A stretch of DNA of 39,499 nucleotides. Source: CADEED01 sp036274075 (GTDB lineage: Bacteria > Pseudomonadota > Gammaproteobacteria > Steroidobacterales > Steroidobacteraceae). Location: positions 1-39,499 of the forward strand of contig DASUGK010000061.1 in NCBI GenBank assembly GCA_036274075.1, read 5' to 3'. The translations under genes were made by a program, and so were the position numbers. This document shows positions 25,706 to 32,767 of this stretch, one piece after another. Within the stretch, counting starts at the first letter, position 1. Every line of letters starts with the position of its first letter. Below the pieces are notes generated by a model. That model was given only the letters and a program-made list of their open reading frames with translations. It searched no databases and was not told where the DNA came from.

Positions 25706-26838
25706 TGCTGCAGACATTCCGCAACGGCAGATTGCTGACCGACTCCGGGATCGAGAGCGGCAAGACGCTGCTGGTGCGCGACGGCCGCATCGAGGCGCTG
25801 CTCAACTCACGCGAGACCCTCGGCGCCGACCGCGACATCGACCTCGCCGGCGACCTGCTGGTACCCGGGTTCATCGACTGCCAGGTGAACGGCGGCGGCG
25901 GCGCGCTGTTCAACGACGACCCCAGCGTGTCGACCATCGCCACGATCGCGAATGCACATCGCACCTATGGCACCACCGGTTTCCTGCCGACACTGATCAG
26001 CGACGACCTGGATGTCGTGGCGCGCGGGATGGACGCGGTGCGCGACGCGATCCGCGCCGGCGTTCCGGGTGTGCTCGGCATCCATGTCGAAGGCCCCTTC
26101 CTCAACGAGGAACGCCGCGGCGTGCACGATGCGAGCAAGCTGCGCGAGCTCGACGGCGCCGCCGTCAAACTACTGTCGCAGCCTGTCGGCGGCGTGACCA
26201 TGGTGACGCTGGCGCCCGAGCGCACCACGCCCAGGTTCATCCGCGAGCTCACCGAGGCCGGCGTCATCGTCTCGGCCGGTCATACCAACGCCACCTTCGA
26301 TGAGCTGCAGCCGGCGTTCGCCGCCGGGCTGCGCGGCTTCACGCATCTGTTCAACGCCATGTCGCCGCTCGGCAACCGGGAGCCCGGCGCGGTGGGCGCC
26401 GCGCTGGCCCACGAAACCAGCTGGTGCGGGCTCATCGTCGACGGGCACCACGTCCATCCCGAGGTCATGAAGATCGCGCTGCGCGCCAAGCGGCGCGACC
26501 GCTTCATGCTGGTGTCCGACGCCATGCCCAGCGTCGGCGCGGAGGCCAAGGACTTCGTGCTCAACGGGCGCCCGATCACCGTCGAGGGCAATCGCTGCGT
26601 CGACGAGGACGGCCGGCTCGCGGGGGCCGACCTCGACATGGCCAGTGCAGTGCGCAATTGCGTGCACCTGCTCGGCCTGGATCTCGCCGAGGCGGTGCGC
26701 ATGGCCAGCGCCAACCCGGCGGAATTCCTCGCCCTGCGCAACGTCGGGCGCCTGGCGGGCGGCCAGAGGGCCAACCTGGTGAGGCTCGACGGCGACCTGC
26801 GGGCCGTGGCCACATGGATCGACGGCATGTCCGGCTGA
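25705..26838 (+). CDS. nagA: N-acetylglucosamine-6-phosphate deacetylase
   Basis: The 377-residue amidohydrolase removes acetate from GlcNAc-6-phosphate made by the PTS. Visible active-site residues: Gln60-x-Asn62 in PGFIDCQVNGGGG (the E. coli type, instead of the HxH seen in Bacillus), Glu129 in HVEGPFLNEERRG, His193 in SAGHTNATF, His214 in THLFNAMSPL and the catalytic Asp272 in VSDAMPSVG. The Q-x-N variant is typical of single-metal NagA enzymes. Its ATG overlaps the deaminase stop by one base, so it is translationally coupled as the last gene of nagQ-nagB-nagA. A weak GTTTC/GAAAC dyad (26847-26863) follows the stop, but it is too small to call a terminator. Confidence 0.96.
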   Translation: MLQTFRNGRLLTDSGIESGKTLLVRDGRIEALLNSRETLGADRDIDLAGDLLVPGFIDCQVNGGGGALFNDDPSVSTIATIANAHRTYGTTGFLPTLISDDLDVVARGMDAVRDAIRAGVPGVLGIHVEGPFLNEERRGVHDASKLRELDGAAVKLLSQPVGGVTMVTLAPERTTPRFIRELTEAGVIVSAGHTNATFDELQPAFAAGLRGFTHLFNAMSPLGNREPGAVGAALAHETSWCGLIVDGHHVHPEVMKIALRAKRRDRFMLVSDAMPSVGAEAKDFVLNGRPITVEGNRCVDEDGRLAGADLDMASAVRNCVHLLGLDLAEAVRMASANPAEFLALRNVGRLAGGQRANLVRLDGDLRAVATWIDGMSG

Positions 26839-26906
26839 GCCGAGTCGTTTCGCCGCACGAAACTGGACTGCCCCGACGGCCGCGCGACATACTCGTGGCA
26901 TCGAAA

Positions 26907-26918
26907 AACCACGTGGTT
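26907..26918. repeat. 12-bp palindrome upstream of the first small lipoprotein
   Basis: AACCACGTGGTT is perfectly self-complementary and lies 25 bp before ATG 26944, in the 105-bp gap after nagA. It could be an operator for the lipoprotein pair; nothing else supports this. Confidence 0.4.
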
Positions 26919-26943
26919 GCACGGGAAGGAAAGGGTGCGATCC

Positions 26944-27399
26944 ATGAACAAAATCAAGGGCCTCCTCGTTGCGGGTCTGTTGGTGGCTGCCTCCTGGGTC
27001 GCGGGTTGCGCCTCGGGCCAGCCCACCGATTCCGTTTCGGCCGCGTACGCCGCGGCCACGTCGGCTGACCCCGGCGCGGCGGCGGCCGCGCGTTCCGTCA
27101 ACGGCAGGAAGCCGGTGTGGACCATTCCCACCGAGGCCGAAGTCGCCGCATCGCTGGAAAAGAAATACCTCGAAGCCGTCAAGGACTTCGTCAAACTCAA
27201 GAAGAACGACGAGCTGATGTTCTGCAAGCGATGGCGCGAAATCGGCACCAGCATCGCGAAGATCAACTGCCTCACCGCGGCCCAGGTGCGCACGCAGGTG
27301 GACAACATGGACCAGTACCGCGATGACATGCGCAACCGCAGCGGCAAGTGCACGCTGGGTGCCGGCGTCGGCAACGCTCCCTGCAGCGCTGGGCCGTAA
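26944..27399 (+). CDS. Small lipoprotein with three conserved cysteines, paralogue 1
   Basis: I do not recognise a named family. The 151-residue product starts at ATG 26944 behind a GGAAGGAAAGG stretch and has a lipobox (AASWVAGC, Cys22). The mature part begins Ala-rich with AAYAAATSADPGAAAAAR, then KPVWTIPTEAEV, a charged helix EKKYLEAVKDFVKLKK and the segment FCKRWREIGTSIAKINC, ending QVDNMDQYRDDMRNRSGKC. Cys residues in the FCK, INC and GKC contexts are shared with the next gene; two more follow the shared core or are unpaired. It is probably a membrane-anchored periplasmic protein. The pair follows nagA on the same strand, but with a 105-bp gap and a palindrome between, so it may have its own promoter. 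Confidence 0.85.
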   Translation: MNKIKGLLVAGLLVAASWVAGCASGQPTDSVSAAYAAATSADPGAAAAARSVNGRKPVWTIPTEAEVAASLEKKYLEAVKDFVKLKKNDELMFCKRWREIGTSIAKINCLTAAQVRTQVDNMDQYRDDMRNRSGKCTLGAGVGNAPCSAGP

Positions 27400-27416
27400 G
27401 TCTTCGGAGGTTGGCC

Positions 27417-27863
27417 ATGCGTCAAGCCAGGTTGTTGAGCGCTGTTGCCTTACTGGCCTCGGCAGCATTCCTGTTCGCGTGTGCCGCCGGCGGCGCACCC
27501 GGCGACACCGCCAGCGCGGCCTACACCGCCGCGACCTCGCAGGATCCGGCCGCGCGGCAGGCGGCGCAGCCGGCCAATGGCAAGAAGAAGCCCGTGTGGA
27601 CGGTGCCCACCGAGGAAGAAGTCGCCGCCGCGCTCGAGAAGAAATACCTGGATGCCGCCAGGGACTTCGTGAAACTCAAGAAGGACGGCGAGCTGCGCTT
27701 CTGCAAGCGCTACCGCGAGATCGGCTCGAGCATCGCGCGCATCAACTGCATCACCGAGTCCGAGCTGCGCACGCAGGTCGACAACATGACCCAGTACCGC
27801 GACGACATGCGCAACAAGATGGGCAAGTGCACGCGCCACGTGCTGTGTGGCGCCGGCGGCTGA
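27417..27863 (+). CDS. Small lipoprotein with three conserved cysteines, paralogue 2
   Basis: This 148-residue protein is a clear tandem duplicate of the preceding one. GGAGG lies six bases before ATG 27417. The lipobox is AFLFAC (Cys22). The mature part repeats AAYTAATSQDPAARQAAQ, KPVWTVPTEEEV, EKKYLDAARDFVKLKK, FCKRYREIGSSIARINC, and QVDNMTQYRDDMRNKMGKC. Sequence matching to paralogue 1 is high from the Ala-rich stretch to the GKC motif, while signal peptides and last residues differ. The gap between the two genes is 17 bp, so they form one unit. Its stop lies 2 bp from the end of the convergent CHAT gene. Function is unknown; Cys residues might form a disulfide or bind a ligand. Confidence 0.87.
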   Translation: MRQARLLSAVALLASAAFLFACAAGGAPGDTASAAYTAATSQDPAARQAAQPANGKKKPVWTVPTEEEVAAALEKKYLDAARDFVKLKKDGELRFCKRYREIGSSIARINCITESELRTQVDNMTQYRDDMRNKMGKCTRHVLCGAGG

Positions 27864-27865
27864 GG

Positions 27866-30800
27866 TCAGCAGCCTATCAGGATGAAGGGTGCCCAGAGGC
27901 GCGCGCTGCTGCCGTCTGAATCCTCGACGGCCACCGGATCCTCGTCATCCGTCTCCGGAAAGGCAGCCAACTGCCGGACAGGCGTCGAAGCGCCGCGGCG
28001 CCTCGAACGCTCACCCGCACCGAGCTCACCACCCATCGCGCGGTAACGCGCGGCAATCTGCGCTCCGCTGAGATTGCGCACTTCATCCTGGGCGAGTGCC
28101 AGCGCCTCGGCCGGCGGCTTGCCGCCCTTCAACGACGAATGAAACGCGACCATGGTGACACACGCACCGACGTCATCCACCGGCCACAGCGACACCACGC
28201 AGCGCTTGACGCCTGCCGCCAGCAGGCCGCGCGTCAGGCCGATCACGTCGCCGCCCAGCGTGGTGGTGCCGCGGCCCGTGTCGCAGGCGCTCAGCACGGC
28301 GAGGTCGGCGTCGATCTGCAGGCCGATGAAATCCGACACGGTGAGCTCGTCACGGCCCGCGAGCACGATGGACGAGGTATACGGCGCCACGTCATCGAGG
28401 CGCCCGTGCGCCGCGAAGTGCAGCAGGGCGCGCCCGGAAAGCTTCGGCTTGAGATCGTCCTCGCGGGCATTGGCTGCCTCGAACACCGCATCGGTTGCAT
28501 GCAACTCGGCGACCTTGCGTGCCTCGACGGCAGCACCCGCGAGCCGGCGCAACCCCGGGTGCGAGGCTGCATCGAACTCGGGATCCCCGATGACCAGCGA
28601 CGCGCCGGCAGCGAGCGGGCGATCCAGGCCACCGCGTGCCAGCAGCAGCGCGGCCGGTAGATAGGAGACCACGCGCGCGGCGCCGAGGGCCTTGCCATCG
28701 AGGGGCAGGAGGTGGAACGGCAAGGCGCTCAATCCTCCGGAAGGCACCACGATCACGCGGTTTGCCGCGCGCAGGACCGCGGCGAAGGGATCCAGCAGTA
28801 TCGCTGCAAGTTCGGTTTCTTCCTGGGGGGCCGCGCCGCCGGCGGCGCAGGCGCGCAACAGCCGGTTGACGCGCCCCTCGATGCCGCGCGGCAGGCGCGT
28901 GAACTGCGCGTACACTCGAGTCGCCGTGACCGCGAAGGCCACGAGGTCACGCCCGACGATCTGGTATTCGAGCAGCACGGCCTGCGGCGGCAGCTGCGCC
29001 TGCAGGTCTGCGGCGCGGAACTTACTGGCCACGGATGCGTGCACGGGCCTCTGCGACGCATCCAGCTCGGCCTCGATGGCCGCGAGCTCACGCTCGGCCC
29101 GGCCCAGCGCCTCGGTCGCGGCCTGCACCTGCTCGCTGCGCGCCATGAGCGCGGCCAGCAGGCGCTGGAATGCGGTGACGTGTTCGGTGCTGGCCTGCCG
29201 CCAGCGCAGCGTCAGCGGATCGCGCGTGGCATCCGCCTGCATCGATATTTCCATCGGCAAGGCCAGCGAGCGGTGCCGGTCGGCCAGCGCGAGCGCCTCG
29301 CGGCGCTGCTCTTCGGCGGCGGCAGCGTCGCCGCGGGAGTCCGCCGCCGCGGCCAGTGCCAGCCGCGCGCGCGATGCGTACTGGTAGAGACCGGCCACCG
29401 AGATGTCATCGCTGACTTCGAGACGGTCCGAATGGCGCGTGAGGCCGGCCATCGCGGCTTCGAGGTCCTCGATGCCGTGCATGGCGTGCGACAGCGCCGC
29501 GGCCGGGTCGCCGCCTTCGAGCTCGGCCTCGGCGCGATCGGTGAAGTCGCGCCACGAACTGCCGCGCGGCCCGTTCCCGGGCAATGGCATCGAGGCGAAC
29601 AACTTGCGCGCGTGTGCGAAGTCTCCCGCGCGCAGCGCCAGCGATGCGAGCGCGCTTTCCTGCAGCGCCGGATCCTTGATGACTTCGCGATACGCTGCGA
29701 GCGCCTCGGCACGTTTGCCCCAGGCATTGAGCGCCAGCACTTCGATCCAGTGCACTTCGCGGGTTCCGGCGCGGCTGTACCTGGCGGTGGCGTCGAACCA
29801 CAGGTCCGCCTCCGCGTCCCAGCCCATGCGATCGTTGAGCCTGGCCTTGACCAGCGCGGCCAGCGGCCGCGCACGTTCCAGCGTCTGCTGCGTGAGCGTC
29901 GCTCCGAGGTCCAGCAACTGCCTTTCCGTGTCCGTGGTCTTGCCGCTCGCCATCTCCGCCAGCCAGGCGGAAACATCCGGCGGCTCCGCGGTCTGCATGG
30001 TCTGCAGCGCCGCGCGCGTGTCGATCACCGCCGGCGGCTCGGTGGCCGCGTTGGGATTCGCGAGCTTGAGCAACTGGCGCAGGCGCTCCTCGCCGCGCTC
30101 GATGAGCTGGATGGCCATCACGCCGGCGCCGGTCACGCCGGTGGGCACGTTGATCATGTTGGCCGTGAGGTAGAGATCCTGCAGCCAGCCATACCCGTCC
30201 GCCGACGGCGCTGGTGGCGGCGGCAGCTGCCCGAGGATCTGCAACCGGCGCACCACGCTGCGCGTCTGGAATCCGCGCCGGTCGTCGAGCTGCGCCAGAG
30301 CTTCGGGGATGGTCCAGGCCGGCACGGCGCCATTGAGCGTGATGAGTCCGCGCGCCAGGCGGAACGAAATCTCCGCGCGTTCGTATTCGCCGTTCGCGAC
30401 CCAGCGCTGGCCGCAGCGATGCAACAGGCGCCCGAGCCCCGAGCAGTAGCTGGGACTGCCACGCGTCGCCGCCCAGTCGGCCATCTGCTTCACCGGTCCG
30501 TGCAGCTCGCCCCATTCCAGTGGCGCGATCGCGCGCATGGCGGCGAGATCGCCGCGGTCCAATGCCGCAATCCAGCCATGCACGATCGCGAGGTGTTCGC
30601 CCGCGGCATCCCCGGCCTCGGCGAAACATTCGCGCGCGGTAGTTAGCTCGGATGCCTGCGTGGCGCCGTCCCCGGCGCGCGAGGCCAGCAGCGCCAGGCG
30701 CAGCGCCAGCGCGCCGCGCAGGCGCGGTGCATCGACGCCCTGCAGCGCCTGTTGCGCGTACCCGCAGGCCTCGGCGGCCGCGGCGTCGTCGCGCTCGGCG

Positions 30801-31567
30801 GCGAACGACGGCGGGCTTTCGTCCTCGAGCCGCAGGCCCAGTGAATCCGGCGACGACCCCGGGGTCGCGAACCAGTCGCCCTCGAGCAGCCAGGTGGTGG
30901 CCACGCCCACGGCGTCCTGCAACGCCGCGTGGGCGTTGCGGATTTCGGCCAGCGCCGCGCGCGCCTCGGCCAGGTGGCCGGCGCGGCGCAGCACATCGGT
31001 TGCTGCCGCCTTGCCCCACAGCGCCGGCGTTACCGCGCCGAGACCCGAGGCGATCTCGGCGAAGCTCATGAGGGTCTTGATGGAAGCGGTAGCGATGCTG
31101 TCGGCGCCCTGAGCGGTGCGCATCCTCAGGTTGTCCACCACGGTGCGCGCCGTGAGCACGGTGCCGGGTCCCAGCGCCGCGCAGGCTTCGATGAGCACGG
31201 TCTCGGGATCTCCCTGCCGCACCCGGTTCGACTCGAACACATCCGGCCGGTAGTTGGGCGGTACCTCGCCGCCGATGTCCCCCGGGTACCAGTTGCGCTC
31301 CCAGGTCTGCGCCCAGGGACGGCAGGCCGCGATGCGCCGCGCGACGGACTCGTCCGCCTGCTCGATGCCGTCGAGCAGGCGCAGCGCCTCGCGCGGCTCG
31401 CCTGCCGCCAGCGATCCGTACACCGCGATCATCCGGAAGGCGTTGCGCGCTTCGGGCCATTCGTCGGCCGCGGCCAGCGCGGCAGCGCGCGCCGCACCGG
31501 GACGGCCACGCCGTTCGCCCGGCACCACCGAGGACAGCAACTCGGCGGGCTGCTGCGGAGTGAGCAT
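27866..31567 (-). CDS. Large CHAT-domain (caspase-like) protease with helical-repeat N-terminus
   Basis: From ATG 31567 the protein has 1233 residues and no signal peptide or membrane segment, so it should be cytoplasmic. About the first 880 residues are helical with TPR-like stretches (AEARAALAEIRNAHAAL, WGKRAEALAAYREVIKD, GDPAAALSHAMHGIEDLE), then a coiled-coil-like piece (ATEALGRAERELAAIEAEL). The C-terminal CHAT peptidase has VIVVPSGGLSALPFHLLP, the catalytic His1054 in LLHFAAHGRLD and Cys1095 in AVLSACDTGRGT, and RCVVSLWPVDD. The final strand LWAPFILIG is separated from the core by an acidic, low-complexity insert (about 1183-1220). Its ATG overlaps the upstream MBL stop (TGATG). CHAT proteins cleave partner proteins in signalling or cell-death settings; the target here is unknown. 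Confidence 0.9.
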   Translation of the reverse strand: MLTPQQPAELLSSVVPGERRGRPGAARAAALAAADEWPEARNAFRMIAVYGSLAAGEPREALRLLDGIEQADESVARRIAACRPWAQTWERNWYPGDIGGEVPPNYRPDVFESNRVRQGDPETVLIEACAALGPGTVLTARTVVDNLRMRTAQGADSIATASIKTLMSFAEIASGLGAVTPALWGKAAATDVLRRAGHLAEARAALAEIRNAHAALQDAVGVATTWLLEGDWFATPGSSPDSLGLRLEDESPPSFAAERDDAAAAEACGYAQQALQGVDAPRLRGALALRLALLASRAGDGATQASELTTARECFAEAGDAAGEHLAIVHGWIAALDRGDLAAMRAIAPLEWGELHGPVKQMADWAATRGSPSYCSGLGRLLHRCGQRWVANGEYERAEISFRLARGLITLNGAVPAWTIPEALAQLDDRRGFQTRSVVRRLQILGQLPPPPAPSADGYGWLQDLYLTANMINVPTGVTGAGVMAIQLIERGEERLRQLLKLANPNAATEPPAVIDTRAALQTMQTAEPPDVSAWLAEMASGKTTDTERQLLDLGATLTQQTLERARPLAALVKARLNDRMGWDAEADLWFDATARYSRAGTREVHWIEVLALNAWGKRAEALAAYREVIKDPALQESALASLALRAGDFAHARKLFASMPLPGNGPRGSSWRDFTDRAEAELEGGDPAAALSHAMHGIEDLEAAMAGLTRHSDRLEVSDDISVAGLYQYASRARLALAAAADSRGDAAAAEEQRREALALADRHRSLALPMEISMQADATRDPLTLRWRQASTEHVTAFQRLLAALMARSEQVQAATEALGRAERELAAIEAELDASQRPVHASVASKFRAADLQAQLPPQAVLLEYQIVGRDLVAFAVTATRVYAQFTRLPRGIEGRVNRLLRACAAGGAAPQEETELAAILLDPFAAVLRAANRVIVVPSGGLSALPFHLLPLDGKALGAARVVSYLPAALLLARGGLDRPLAAGASLVIGDPEFDAASHPGLRRLAGAAVEARKVAELHATDAVFEAANAREDDLKPKLSGRALLHFAAHGRLDDVAPYTSSIVLAGRDELTVSDFIGLQIDADLAVLSACDTGRGTTTLGGDVIGLTRGLLAAGVKRCVVSLWPVDDVGACVTMVAFHSSLKGGKPPAEALALAQDEVRNLSGAQIAARYRAMGGELGAGERSRRRGASTPVRQLAAFPETDDEDPVAVEDSDGSSARLWAPFILIGC

Positions 31568-32661
31568 CAGGGTTTGCCCGCCAGTTCGATACGCGCGCCG
31601 GCGCTGTCGTTGTCCGGCGGCACGCGCGCTTCGAAGCCGTTCTTCTTCTTGAAGTCCTGATCGTTCCAGCGGTCGATGGCGTCGTTGCGATAGTTGAACC
31701 ACAACGTGGGCGTCGGCGCATCGCGCGCGACGATGCGCGCCAGCGCGACATCGTCGGGATGGCTGAACCGCTCGCCGCTGGTCGAGATCACGTAGTGATC
31801 GGCCGGCGCCACCGCCAGCAGCGGGATGGTCACGTTCTTCTTGCTGCCGTGATGCGGCAGCTTGAACACGTCCAGCTCGATGGGTTTGCCGTCGCGCGAA
31901 TACGCCAGCGAGGTGAGCGCCGGGCCGAGCACGTTGGAGAAGGCATCCGCGCCGAACAGGCAGCGGCGGCCGCCGTACTCGAGCAGGAAAGCGATGCTGC
32001 TGCCGTTGGCCGAGGACTGGTCCCGCGGCGTGTCCGTGATGGCGAGCGCCGGCAAGTCGTCCAGCGGCAGTGGAACGGCCGGCCCTTCCTCGTCGCTGGG
32101 ATCACCCCGCTGCAGCTTCAGCACCTCCGCGGTCCAGGTCTTGCGCAGCGCCATGAGTCGCCGCGGAGTCGGCGACAGCAGGGTCAGCGTCGGACCGTTC
32201 GGAAACGCGATGGTCTCGAACGCGCCGTCGTTCCGGGTCATCACCGCGGCACGGTCGAATGCCTCGTTCCACGGCAGCACGCGGCCATCGGCCTTGCCGC
32301 TCAGCAAGTCGACCAGCTTCTCGCCCTCCTTCACGCTGCGTGACGGCGCGGCCGCGGCCTCGGGCAATTGCGGTAGGCCGTTGAACCAGATATCGCCGAA
32401 CTTGATCTTGATGTCGTCTTCGGCGAACAGCGGCAGCAGGCCGCCGATGTGATCGGAATCGATGTGGCTCACCACCACGAGATCGATGAACACCGGTCCC
32501 GCCGCGGCCAGGTTTTTCAGCCGTTGGCGCAGCGTCGGGTAGCAATTGGGCAGGCCACCGTCGATGAGCATGCGCCAGGGCGGCAGGCCGTCGCGTGCGC
32601 ACTCGACCCAGAGGCAGTCGCCGCGCCCTGCCGGGAGAACATCGATCGTGATGTCGCGCAT
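31567..32661 (-). CDS. MBL-fold hydrolase of the ComEC/Rec2 soluble-domain type
   Basis: The 364-residue protein starts ITIDVLPAGRGDCLWVE, a typical first strand of stand-alone ComEC/Rec2-like metallo-beta-lactamase-fold proteins. The metal motif SHIDSDHIGG (His66, Asp68, Asp70, His71), Asp239 in LFGADAFSN, and KLPHHGSKKN (His270, His271) followed by SGERFSHPDD (His301) complete the pattern. There are no membrane segments, so it is not a DNA-uptake channel. Such domains act on phosphoester bonds, often nucleic acids or nucleotides; the substrate here is unknown. The stop TGA overlaps the CHAT start by one base, a sign of coupled synthesis. It lies 106 bp after the kinase gene on the same strand, with a GAGGA ribosome binding site about nine bases before ATG. 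Confidence 0.9.
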   Translation of the reverse strand: MRDITIDVLPAGRGDCLWVECARDGLPPWRMLIDGGLPNCYPTLRQRLKNLAAAGPVFIDLVVVSHIDSDHIGGLLPLFAEDDIKIKFGDIWFNGLPQLPEAAAAPSRSVKEGEKLVDLLSGKADGRVLPWNEAFDRAAVMTRNDGAFETIAFPNGPTLTLLSPTPRRLMALRKTWTAEVLKLQRGDPSDEEGPAVPLPLDDLPALAITDTPRDQSSANGSSIAFLLEYGGRRCLFGADAFSNVLGPALTSLAYSRDGKPIELDVFKLPHHGSKKNVTIPLLAVAPADHYVISTSGERFSHPDDVALARIVARDAPTPTLWFNYRNDAIDRWNDQDFKKKNGFEARVPPDNDSAGARIELAGKP

Positions 32662-32767
32662 GCCGAAAGGTCCTCGAGGCAGACCGACGCGGCCAGTGTT
32701 TCCAAACCTTCCGGCCGGCGCAATGCGTCGTGCAATGGAACTACTCGAAAAGGAGAGATATGCCCGT

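Noticed and set aside
29406..31751. Minus-strand frame of 781 codons overlapping the CHAT gene in another frame
   Set aside because: Arg/Gly-rich product, no motifs; the other frame holds the CHAT catalytic residues and coupled start.
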